A stretch of DNA of 15,280 nt from an uncultured bacterium (lineage in GTDB: Bacteria; Bacteroidota; Ignavibacteria; Kapaibacteriales; UBA2268): positions 1-15,280 of the forward strand of contig CALLXS010000029.1 of the NCBI GenBank assembly GCA_937875295.1, given 5' to 3'. This document shows positions 8,423 through 15,016 of the stretch, piece by piece. The notes beneath the pieces are model-generated. The model was not told the origin of the DNA. It did no database searches and saw only the letters and a program-made list of their open reading frames with translations. Each line of letters starts with the position of its first letter. The stretch's first letter is position 1. Made by a program: the position numbers and the translations under genes.

Positions 8423-9547
8423 ATGCAAATTACGAAAATCGCAAAACTATTAATTGCCGTTTTTGCATTATTTGGACTTTTAAGGGTAGATGCTTTCGCT
8501 GCTGCTAATGCTGGCTCTGCTGTACCTTTTCTACTAATTACACCAGATTCTCGTGCTACAGGTATGGGAGATATTGGAACCGCAATAGCTGATGATATAA
8601 ATGCTGTTTATTGGAATCCAGCCGGACTGGGTTTCAAGGGATATATTAATCCGGAAGCTGAATTTGAAGAAGATTTAATACCATATAGACAAGTATCGCT
8701 ATCTTTTACTAAATGGTTACCACAATTTAATGCCGACTTATTCTATAATGCTGCTGCTTTTGGTCATTATTTTGAGGAAATTAATGGTACAGTAGCTTTG
8801 AATTTCGTTTTTATGAATATGGGTGAATTTACTCAAACAAATAATAATGGTGATGAAATCGGTAAATTTATCTCCAATGAATGGACACTTGGTCTTAGTT
8901 ATGGTACAAAAATTACTGAAGACCTCGCTATTGGCGCACAATTAAAATTTATTCAATCAAATTTAGCCCCAAAAGCAGTTGGAATGTCTGATGCCGGTAC
9001 TGGTACAAGCGGTGGATTTGACATCGGTTTGCTTTATAAACCAACAAAATTAAATTTATTCGGATGGAACTTAAATAATAAATTCTCTCTTGGATTTAAT
9101 TTACAAAATATAGGTCCTAAAGTAACTTATAAAAATCAATCCGACCCATTACCTACTAATTTAAGATTAGGTGCTGCTTTAACTATATATCGTGATGAAT
9201 ATAATGATTTAAAAATCTCAAGCGATGTATCTAAAACTTTAGTTTACCGTGATGATAATGGTGCAAAACCTATTCCAGCAAACTTTACTTGGGCATGGAA
9301 AATTCCCGGAGTCGAAGTCGGAGTAGGATTAGAATATTGGTATAAATATAATAATACACCTATCGTAGCAATTCGTGGTGGATATTTCAATGAACCTGAA
9401 AGATTAGGTAAAAGAAAATATTTTACTTTCGGCGCTGGTGTGAAATACAGAATGTTTAATCTCGATATGAGCTTTATTAATCCATTAGAAGAAAATCACC
9501 CATTGGCAAATACAATGAGATTTACATTATTAATCGATTGGAAATAA
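8423..9547 (+). CDS. porV: Type IX secretion system outer-membrane protein PorV
   Basis: PorV is a FadL-like outer-membrane beta barrel that binds the C-terminal domains of T9SS cargo leaving the translocon and carries them to PorU in the attachment complex. The 374 residues begin with a signal peptide (hydrophobic core about 8-20, cleavage near AFA-AA around 25-27). The mature start has the family hallmark PFLLITPDSRATGMGDIGTA (35-54), followed by DDINAVYWNPAGLGF (58-71). The rest alternates like transmembrane strands, with many aromatic and glycine positions, and ends in a final strand (FTLLIDWK). The gene lies 113 bp after porU in the same direction, as in P. gingivalis and Flavobacterium. 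A clear terminator follows at 9577-9621. The frame is intact. Confidence 0.94.
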   Translation: MQITKIAKLLIAVFALFGLLRVDAFAAANAGSAVPFLLITPDSRATGMGDIGTAIADDINAVYWNPAGLGFKGYINPEAEFEEDLIPYRQVSLSFTKWLPQFNADLFYNAAAFGHYFEEINGTVALNFVFMNMGEFTQTNNNGDEIGKFISNEWTLGLSYGTKITEDLAIGAQLKFIQSNLAPKAVGMSDAGTGTSGGFDIGLLYKPTKLNLFGWNLNNKFSLGFNLQNIGPKVTYKNQSDPLPTNLRLGAALTIYRDEYNDLKISSDVSKTLVYRDDNGAKPIPANFTWAWKIPGVEVGVGLEYWYKYNNTPIVAIRGGYFNEPERLGKRKYFTFGAGVKYRMFNLDMSFINPLEENHPLANTMRFTLLIDWK

Positions 9548-9576
9548 AATAAGTAAGTAATAGAAATTAATAAATT

Positions 9577-9621
9577 AAAAGTTCATAATGCATCGTTGCA
9601 AAATGAACTTTTTCTTTTTTT
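9577..9621 (+). terminator. Rho-independent terminator of porU-porV
   Basis: AAAAGTTCAT (9577-9586) pairs perfectly with ATGAACTTTT (9603-9612). Inside the loop a second 4-bp TGCA/TGCA stem with a TCGT loop stacks the hairpin. The 3' arm runs into TTTTTCTTTTTTT. Confidence 0.88.
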
Positions 9622-9654
9622 ATTTAGCTAAATAGTAAATTTCATGCTATCTTA

Positions 9655-9684
9655 TTGAAGTTATCGAATAGAAAAGAATATTTG
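9655..9684 (+). promoter_or_regulatory. Weak candidate promoter for the yitT-like gene
   Basis: TTG (9655-9657), a 19-bp spacer and AATATTTG (9677-9684) match the Bacteroidota promoter pattern except for the first base of the -7 element. The leader would be about 155 bases. This is a weak call. Confidence 0.3.
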
Positions 9685-9848
9685 TTATACTTCTTTTTTT
9701 ATAAATATGATAATTAATATATAATTTAATTTTAATTAATTAAATTATTTTTATTAATTTTATGATTTATTTCTTACAGCAATTGTCTTAATTCACACTT
9801 TTTGTGCTAGTTGAAAATATAAAGATAATAATTTCAAAAGGATAATAT

Positions 9849-10736
9849 ATGCAATTAGATTTTTTAAAAAGTAAAAAGTTTTGGATAGAATTTTTAATTA
9901 TGACCTTCGGAATGCTAATCGCAGCAGTAGCAGTTCATTTTTTTCTAATTCCGAGTAAATTAATTATTGGTTCGATTTCAGGGCTTGCTATTGTAATTTA
10001 TAGAATAACTGGTTTATCAGTTTCTATAAGTTCTTTTATTTTAAATGCTTTACTTTTAGTTTTAGCATATATGATGGTTGGGAAAAAATTTGGACTAAAA
10101 ACAGTTTATAATTCCTTAATATTTTCACCTTGGTTATTATTATTAGAAATATATTTCCCAATAAAAGAATCAATTATGCAGGACCCATGGTTCGATTTAT
10201 TATGTTTTGTCCTGATAATGAGCGCAGTGCAAGCAGTTTTATTTAAAATAAATGCCTCCACAGGTGGTTCAGATATTATTGCAGTTATATTAAATAAATA
10301 TTTACATTTCGATATTGGAGCTTCAATTACTATCACAGGATTTGCTATCTGTAGTACAGCTTTTTTGGTAAATGACATCAGGTTAGTTATAATAGGGTTT
10401 ATAGGTACTTGGATAAATGGATTAATTATTAACAATTTCAGTGAAAGCATAAATATGAAGAAAAGGGTATGTATTGTATCTTTAGACTATAAATCAATCC
10501 AAGAGTTTATTATGTATACTCTAATACGAGGTGTAACTCTATACGAAGTAACAGGAGGATATTCAAACAAAAAAACTATGGAAATCGAAACACTATTAAC
10601 AAAAGATGAATTCGCAAAATTAATGGAATATATTAATAATGAACAAATTAATGCTTTCGTTACTGCGAACAATGTAAGCGAAATTTATGGATTCTGGATA
10701 AAAGACAAAAAACAATATTTGCGACGTAAATTTTAA
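9849..10736 (+). CDS. YitT-family membrane protein (DUF161 plus DUF2179)
   Basis: This is a 295-residue inner-membrane protein of the YitT family. Transmembrane stretches are visible at about 12-33, 38-53, 60-77, 88-104, 115-134, 158-174 and 177-195, with the conserved NASTGGSDIIA (135-145) in the middle. A soluble C-terminal DUF2179 domain spans about 206-286, with RGVTLYEVTGGYS (227-239), AFVTANNVSEIYGFW (269-283) and a basic tail. The physiological role of the family is not settled, so I assign none. AAAAGGA (9836-9842) supports the start, leaving six bases before the ATG. It is transcribed alone, with the porV terminator before it and a bidirectional terminator after it. The frame is intact. 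Confidence 0.87.
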   Translation: MQLDFLKSKKFWIEFLIMTFGMLIAAVAVHFFLIPSKLIIGSISGLAIVIYRITGLSVSISSFILNALLLVLAYMMVGKKFGLKTVYNSLIFSPWLLLLEIYFPIKESIMQDPWFDLLCFVLIMSAVQAVLFKINASTGGSDIIAVILNKYLHFDIGASITITGFAICSTAFLVNDIRLVIIGFIGTWINGLIINNFSESINMKKRVCIVSLDYKSIQEFIMYTLIRGVTLYEVTGGYSNKKTMEIETLLTKDEFAKLMEYINNEQINAFVTANNVSEIYGFWIKDKKQYLRRKF

Positions 10737-10792
10737 AATACTTAGTGTGAGAATTATTATATAAATAGATTATTTATAATGATAAATTGAAA

Positions 10793-10830
10793 AAGGATAA
10801 TGAAACTATTAATATAGTAACATTATCCTT
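10793..10830. terminator. Bidirectional terminator between convergent genes
   Basis: AAGGATAATG (10793-10802) pairs perfectly with CATTATCCTT (10821-10830). Inside is a second stem, ACTAT/ATAGT, with a TAAT loop. T-rich sequence follows on the plus strand (ATGATTTTTA), and on the minus strand the 3' arm is followed by TTTCAATTTATC. It sits between the convergent yitT-like gene and the membrane-protein gene, so it can serve both. Confidence 0.75.
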
Positions 10831-10877
10831 ATGATTTTTACTCTTCTTGCTAATAAACTAACTAAAAGGATTAATTT

Positions 10878-11246
10878 TTAGCTAACTGATTCAGGTATTT
10901 TCTTTTTGAATAGTTTTATCACACTTCCAATAAGAATTCCTATACCTCCTATCAACAATGCGTATAAACCCATTCCTTTAGTTGCTGCTGAATCATTTGC
11001 ATCACTAATATAATTAAATGCAAGCAATACAATAATTAAACCAAATAAGATGCAAATCACATAAACCCATTTTTTATTTAGCATCGACAATAAAATAGAT
11101 AATACAGCGAGAACAATAAAGAAATAGGCTACTCCACCGGATTCCATCATGGTAGCACTTATGCCTTGTATTTCAAGCATAGGCAAAAACACGCTTATGA
11201 TAGTCAAAATCCCACCTATCAGAATTATAGGATCAATTTTTTTCAT
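10878..11246 (-). CDS. Small four-helix membrane protein of unknown function
   Basis: I do not recognise this 122-residue protein. Four hydrophobic stretches are plain: about 7-23, 38-55, 60-79 and 92-112. Short polar links separate them: one with Glu25, a KKW turn at 58-60, and an acidic NDS/ATK loop at 84-90. A basic tail (KLFKKK, 111-116) suggests a cytoplasmic C-terminus. There is no signal cleavage site or metal-binding motif. AAGG at 11254-11257 precedes the ATG by seven bases, which supports expression. It stands 167 bp from its upstream neighbour and probably has its own promoter. Several small prokaryotic membrane families look like this, so no function is given. Confidence 0.7.
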   Translation of the reverse strand: MKKIDPIILIGGILTIISVFLPMLEIQGISATMMESGGVAYFFIVLAVLSILLSMLNKKWVYVICILFGLIIVLLAFNYISDANDSAATKGMGLYALLIGGIGILIGSVIKLFKKKIPESVS

Positions 11247-11352
11247 ACTTGTACCTTAATAATAATTTAAAATATTATTTTTATATTTTCATATAAAAAC
11301 ACTTTTACTAATAGCAAAATTATTTTAAATAATCAATATAGGCAATAGCAAT

Positions 11353-11377
11353 TATTACTTATTTTACATAAGTAATA
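11353..11377. repeat. Hairpin-forming inverted repeat between the thiamine-binding and membrane-protein genes
   Basis: TATTACTTAT (11353-11362) and ATAAGTAATA (11368-11377) are perfect 10-bp arms around a five-base loop. It lies 37 bp past the stop of the thiamine-binding gene, and so in terminator position for that minus-strand transcript, but no T-run follows on either strand. It could be a weak terminator, an mRNA-stabilising stem or a binding site for the next gene. Confidence 0.45.
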
Positions 11378-11413
11378 TTACCGAGAAGAAATATAAAATT
11401 TTGCTTAATTTTA

Positions 11414-11722
11414 CTATAATTTTAAATCTCTTCCTAAGATATTCTGAATTTTTTCAGTTTTGGATTTCATTCGAGATTGCTCTGTTTTGCGATAATCAAA
11501 TTTTAAAGAGCAATATATTCTATCGCATTCCGGTTCAAGTATTTTATAACAATCATTTATAACTTTCATAGTATCATCGAAATTGCCCTCGATGATTGTT
11601 CCCATCGGAGTGAGCTGGTATTTCAATCCGCTTTTATCAATGATATTAATCACTTTTGCTACATATTGGCTTACGCTTACTCCTTTATCAGTAGGAAACA
11701 TAGCAAATTCTGTAAGTAACAT
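11414..11722 (-). CDS. MTH1187/YkoF-type thiamine-binding protein
   Basis: This is a small soluble ferredoxin-fold protein of the MTH1187 family (thiamine-binding/YqgV-like). From the start chosen it has 102 residues, the usual size. The family landmarks are an N-terminal strand (MLLTEFAMFP), VSVSQYVAKVINII (15-28), the hallmark SGLKYQLTPMGTIIEG (31-46), a helix DDTMKVINDCYKIL (49-62) and a strand RIYCSLKFDYR (68-78). Related proteins bind thiamine or its pyrimidine in the cytoplasm; no transporter or thiamine-synthesis gene lies next to it, so the role here is open. The frame extends upstream to a TTG at 11761 that overlaps the stop of the SMR gene. I choose the ATG at 11722 because AAGGA (11729-11733) sits six bases before it and the extra 13 residues match nothing in the family. 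Confidence 0.85.
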   Translation of the reverse strand: MLLTEFAMFPTDKGVSVSQYVAKVINIIDKSGLKYQLTPMGTIIEGNFDDTMKVINDCYKILEPECDRIYCSLKFDYRKTEQSRMKSKTEKIQNILGRDLKL

Positions 11723-11757
11723 AAATTGTCCTTTCTTTGATAATTTGAGATTATTTA

Positions 11758-12084
11758 TCAATTAGAAATAAATTTTAGACCTATTACTGATGCAATTAAT
11801 GTGCAGATAAAGAAAATTCTCCAAAAATCAGTTGGTTCTTTGAATATAATAATTCCAATTATAAGAGTAAGCAAGGCACCTGTGCCAGTCCAAACTGCAT
11901 AAGCAGTACCTAATGGCAACGTCTGAGTAGCTTTTAATAGTAAAATCATACTAAGAGCAAGACACACTATAAATCCGACAAACCACGCTACAGAAGCAGC
12001 GCCAGAAGTGTTATGATGCATGCCTAAACAAGTTGTAAACCCTGCTTCGAATAGTCCAGCAACAAATAATATTACCCAATCCAA
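11758..12084 (-). CDS. Small multidrug resistance (SMR) family exporter, Gdx/SugE-like
   Basis: This 108-residue inner-membrane protein has four transmembrane helices (about 3-20, 29-50, 57-80, 86-105). SMR proteins work as antiparallel dimers that exchange protons for cationic substrates through a central Glu, here Glu13 in GLFEAGF. The segment TLPLGTAYAVWTGTGA (55-70) is of the guanidinium-exporter (Gdx/SugE) type rather than the EmrE type. The Trp that follows the Glu in many Gdx proteins is Phe16 here, so export of guanidinium is likely but not certain. The start is a TTG at 12084. An in-frame stop lies two codons upstream and the next Met (22) would remove Glu13, so TTG is the only reasonable start. 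AAGGA lies within the end of the DUF1801 gene, whose stop is six bases upstream, which suggests coupled translation. Confidence 0.88.
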   Translation of the reverse strand: MDWVILFVAGLFEAGFTTCLGMHHNTSGAASVAWFVGFIVCLALSMILLLKATQTLPLGTAYAVWTGTGALLTLIIGIIIFKEPTDFWRIFFICTLIASVIGLKFISN

Positions 12085-12090
12085 TTTATA

Positions 12091-12552
12091 TTATTTCCTT
12101 TTAATTTTATTTTCATATATTTCTATCCACTGCTTCACATTAATTTTCTTGCATAATTCTGCAATTACATTATATGGAATATCATCTAATTTCTTTAATT
12201 TTAAGCAACCTTTGCCCAAATCCGGCTTTTTGCCTGTTGCTTTTGTATATTCAGCAATTAACCAATTATAAATATTTTCCTCAGAATATAAAACCAATGA
12301 ATGCAAAGAAATTGAATTTTTATTTGCTGCTATAGAAATAAAAGGTAATTCCGTCTTTGGTTTGCACTGATACCCATCAGGATATATATCGTAAGGTACT
12401 ACAAAAGATGGCATACCATATTGAATCATTTCTACGAGGCTTTTATCAACATTGTTTTTAATAGTATCGTAGGTCTTTTGGTAATATCCTTTTAATTCAT
12501 CTGGCAACGTTTCGATGTATTCTTTTGCATTTTTACTTGCAATTGTCTTCAT
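12091..12552 (-). CDS. DUF1801 (YdhG-like) domain protein
   Basis: A 153-residue soluble protein of the DUF1801/YdhG family, whose biochemical function is not established. Recognisable points are the helical N-terminus with YIETLPDEL (12-20), EMIQYGMPSF (41-50), the central strand LPFISIAANKNSISLHSL (69-86), and the C-terminal GKGCLKLKKLDDIPYNVI (113-130). Between 51 and 66 an insert contains Cys63 and several Tyr and Pro residues. No catalytic triad, membrane segment or signal peptide is visible. It starts 27 bp after the moxR stop and ends six bases before the SMR start, so it is probably in one transcript with both. I see no Shine-Dalgarno before its ATG. Confidence 0.8.
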   Translation of the reverse strand: MKTIASKNAKEYIETLPDELKGYYQKTYDTIKNNVDKSLVEMIQYGMPSFVVPYDIYPDGYQCKPKTELPFISIAANKNSISLHSLVLYSEENIYNWLIAEYTKATGKKPDLGKGCLKLKKLDDIPYNVIAELCKKINVKQWIEIYENKIKRK

Positions 12553-12579
12553 TACAGTTATATTATTTAGATTTTAAAA

Positions 12580-13572
12580 TTAACTTTTGTTATTTAATAA
12601 CATTTCGACCAAATCAACTGTCATTATTTTATCAGCTTCAGCCGAAAAATTAGCTACAATTCTATGCCTTAGTACAGGTCTAGCCACTGCCTTAATATCC
12701 TCGATATCAGGGGTAAATTTTCCAAGAGAAGCAGCACGCGATTTTGCTCCTAATATTAAATACTGAGAAGCTCTTGGACCAGCTCCATAGCTCACATATT
12801 CTTTAATAAATTTCTTATCAGTACTTTCAGGGCGAGTGCTTCGCACTAAATTTACGGCATATTCTACAACTCCGTCTGCTACAGGGACTCTGCGTACTAA
12901 ATCCTGCAATTGAATAATATCATTAGCATTTAAGAGTTTATTAATTGTTGGTTTATAATCAGAAGTAGTTGTCTTCACAATTTTCAATTCTTCAATTTCA
13001 GAAGGATAATCTAACCATATATTGAACATAAACCTATCGAGTTGTGCCTCTGGTAGCGGATATGTACCTTCTTGCTCAATTGGGTTTTGAGTAGCTAGCA
13101 CAAAAAATGGTGCTTGCATTTTGTAAGCATTTCCTGCTGCAGTTACAGAATGCTCTTCCATAGCTTCAAGAAGTGCAGATTGAGTCTTAGGAGGAGTTCT
13201 ATTAATTTCATCAGCTAAAATTACATTAGCAAAGATGGGACCTTTGATAAATCTAAAATTCTTTGCACCAGTGGATACATTATCTTCAATAACTTCGCTT
13301 CCGGTTATGTCTCCAGGCATTAAATCAGGAGTAAATTGTATCCTACTATATGATAAATCAACCGTTTGAGCCAAGGTTTTAATTAGCAGGGTTTTAGCTA
13401 GCCCCGGCACACCTATTAAGAGGCAATGTCCACGCGCTAGAAGAGATATTAATAATTCATCAATTATTTGCTCTTGCCCTACTATTATTTTACCGATTTC
13501 GCTTTTAATAGATTGTATCGATTGAGTAAGGATCTTGATAGCTTCAGTATCTTGAATATTATTATTTGACAT
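12580..13572 (-). CDS. moxR: MoxR-family AAA+ ATPase
   Basis: MoxR ATPases are cytoplasmic AAA+ chaperones, usually working with von Willebrand A-domain and DUF58 proteins to mature other complexes. All ATPase elements are visible in 330 residues: Walker A GVPGLAKT (54-61), Walker B VILADE (117-122) followed by INRTPPKTQSALLEAMEE, sensor 1 ATQNP (160-164), QLDRFMF with the likely arginine finger Arg180, and a C-terminal helical lid with GPRASQYLILGAKSRA. Length and order are normal. The usual partners are not downstream: the next genes are DUF1801 and an SMR exporter, so the partners must be elsewhere. It lies 136 bp downstream of the shortened clpB on the same strand. I see no Shine-Dalgarno before the ATG at 13572. 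Confidence 0.95.
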   Translation of the reverse strand: MSNNNIQDTEAIKILTQSIQSIKSEIGKIIVGQEQIIDELLISLLARGHCLLIGVPGLAKTLLIKTLAQTVDLSYSRIQFTPDLMPGDITGSEVIEDNVSTGAKNFRFIKGPIFANVILADEINRTPPKTQSALLEAMEEHSVTAAGNAYKMQAPFFVLATQNPIEQEGTYPLPEAQLDRFMFNIWLDYPSEIEELKIVKTTTSDYKPTINKLLNANDIIQLQDLVRRVPVADGVVEYAVNLVRSTRPESTDKKFIKEYVSYGAGPRASQYLILGAKSRAASLGKFTPDIEDIKAVARPVLRHRIVANFSAEADKIMTVDLVEMLLNNKS

Positions 13573-13655
13573 AAATATTTACAAAGTGATAAAATATCGA
13601 ATTATATGAATAATTGCAAGAGTATTAAGACGTTTTTCGTTAAAATTTTGTGTAT

Positions 13656-13708
13656 TACTTAAAATTAATTAAATAATCAAAATTGAAAGTAAGCAAAGAT
13701 TTTAAGTA
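13656..13708. repeat. Inverted repeat abutting the stop codon of the shortened clpB
   Basis: TACTTAAAAT (13656-13665) and ATTTTAAGTA (13699-13708) are perfect 10-bp inverted repeats enclosing 33 bp. The right arm touches the clpB stop codon (13709-13711). It may be the clpB terminator stem, though without a T-run, or the scar of a small element. Confidence 0.45.
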
Positions 13709-15016
13709 TTAATTTGCTGTTAATTCTCGCAGTAGAGCTTGCTTTTCTATCTCTAATTGACGGATTTTCCTTTCGATTTTATCAATTTCTTCAGGCATTG
13801 AGTCAATTTCTAAGCGGATTTTGCTTGCAGCTTCATCAATTAAATCAATTGCTTTATCCGGTAAAAATCTTTCAGAAATATATCTATCGGATAATTCCGC
13901 AGCCGAGACTATAGCCGCATCGGTGATCCTTACTCCATGATGAATTTCATATTTTTCTTTTAATCCTCTTAAAATTGATATTGTATCCTCTACACTTGGT
14001 TCACCAATATAAACTTTTTGAAAGCGACGTTCTAAGGCTGCATCTTTTTCGAGATATTTTTGATATTCATCTAAAGTAGTAGCGCCAATACACCTGAGGT
14101 CGCCTCTGGCAAGAGCAGGTTTTAATATATTTGCTGCATCGAGACTTCCTGAAGCCCCTCCTGCACCGACCAAAGTGTGAATTTCATCAATAAATAATAT
14201 TATTTCGCCATTAGAATCAGTAACTTCTTTAATAACAGCTTTTAATCTTTCTTCAAATTGACCTCTAAACTGAGCTCCAGCAAGTAGTGAGCTCATATCA
14301 AGAGCATATAATTGCTTAGATTTTAAGTTCTCTGGCACATCTCCAATTACAATTCTCTGAGCTATACCTTCTACAATAGCTGTTTTACCTACTCCCGGGT
14401 CGCCAATTAATAATGGATTATTTTTAGTCCTGCGAGTAAGCACCTGCAAAACTCTTCTAATTTCATCATCTCGACCTATTACAGGATCAACTTTACCTCT
14501 TCGAGCTTCATCATTAAGCAATTTAGCGTATTTGCTAAGTGCAGCCATTTTATCATCTGGATTTTTATCAGTAATACTACTGCCACCACGGACAGTTTGC
14601 ATTGCTTGATAAATAGTTTGTTTAGTGATATTTTGTTGTTTTAGTATATTTTTGCAATTTGAATTTACTTCTGCTAAGGCAATAAAAATATGTTCAGTAG
14701 AGACAAATTCATCTTTCATCAAGGCAGCTTCTTGAGCAGCAGAATTTAGAATTTTAGTAGTTTCTCTAGATAAATAAGATTCTAAATTATTCGTATTTTT
14801 TGGGAGCTTACTAATTAGCTCCATTGTCTTTATTTTAATTAAATTTATATCAGCACCTATTTTGCTGACAATATTAGTAATTATACTATTTTTATCTTCT
14901 ATAATTGCAGCAAGTAAATGAGCAGGTTCGATTGCTTGATTTTCGTTACTTTGTGCAATGTCTTGAGAATTTTGAATAGCTTCTTGCGATTTGATTGTAA
15001 ATTTATTTAAGTTCAT
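13709..15016 (-). CDS. clpB: ClpB-type disaggregase, N-terminal half only (N domain plus first AAA+ domain)
   Basis: ClpB rescues aggregated proteins with DnaK by threading them through a two-ring hexamer. A normal ClpB has about 860 residues; this frame has 435. Present are the Clp N domain (about 1-145, two repeats, EPAHLLAAI at 30-38 and STEHIFIAL at 106-114) and the complete first AAA+ domain. That domain has Walker A GDPGVGKT (205-212), pore loop AGAQFRGQFEERL (246-258, Phe250 where Tyr is common), Walker B ILFIDE (273-278), sensor GATT (311-314), the arginine pair ALERR (327-331) and DKAIDLIDEAASKIR (387-401). It then enters the middle-domain coiled coil (EEIDKIERKIRQLEIEKQALL) and stops at ELTAN. 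The rest of the middle domain and the second AAA+ domain are absent: only 136 bp of non-coding DNA lies before moxR. The visible half has no damaged motif. It may be a recent truncation, a stand-alone half-ClpB or an assembly join. Confidence 0.9.
   Translation of the reverse strand: MNLNKFTIKSQEAIQNSQDIAQSNENQAIEPAHLLAAIIEDKNSIITNIVSKIGADINLIKIKTMELISKLPKNTNNLESYLSRETTKILNSAAQEAALMKDEFVSTEHIFIALAEVNSNCKNILKQQNITKQTIYQAMQTVRGGSSITDKNPDDKMAALSKYAKLLNDEARRGKVDPVIGRDDEIRRVLQVLTRRTKNNPLLIGDPGVGKTAIVEGIAQRIVIGDVPENLKSKQLYALDMSSLLAGAQFRGQFEERLKAVIKEVTDSNGEIILFIDEIHTLVGAGGASGSLDAANILKPALARGDLRCIGATTLDEYQKYLEKDAALERRFQKVYIGEPSVEDTISILRGLKEKYEIHHGVRITDAAIVSAAELSDRYISERFLPDKAIDLIDEAASKIRLEIDSMPEEIDKIERKIRQLEIEKQALLRELTAN

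Larger units (their letters stand above)
9548..9848. other. 301-bp spacer between porV and the yitT-like gene
   Basis: It contains the porV terminator, a candidate promoter (9655-9684) and an AT-only 10-bp inverted repeat (9722-9731 with 9738-9747, six-base loop). I see no gene. The inverted repeat could be chance in such AT-rich DNA. Confidence 0.7.

Noticed and set aside
8738..8941. Antisense open frame inside porV
   Set aside because: It is fully covered by the well-supported porV frame, has no homology I recognise and no ribosome site.
10106..10672. Two antisense open frames inside the yitT-like gene
   Set aside because: They are shadows of the real gene, with no recognisable domain; the plus-strand product has clear family motifs.
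13573..13708. A frameshift that would let clpB continue past its stop
   Set aside because: Read on the minus strand in all frames, this stretch has many stops and no middle-domain or second-ATPase motif, and moxR follows directly. The missing half is absent, not shifted.
13714..13914. Plus-strand open frame opposite the end of clpB
   Set aside because: It mirrors the conserved ClpB helix on the other strand; the minus-strand reading is unmistakable.
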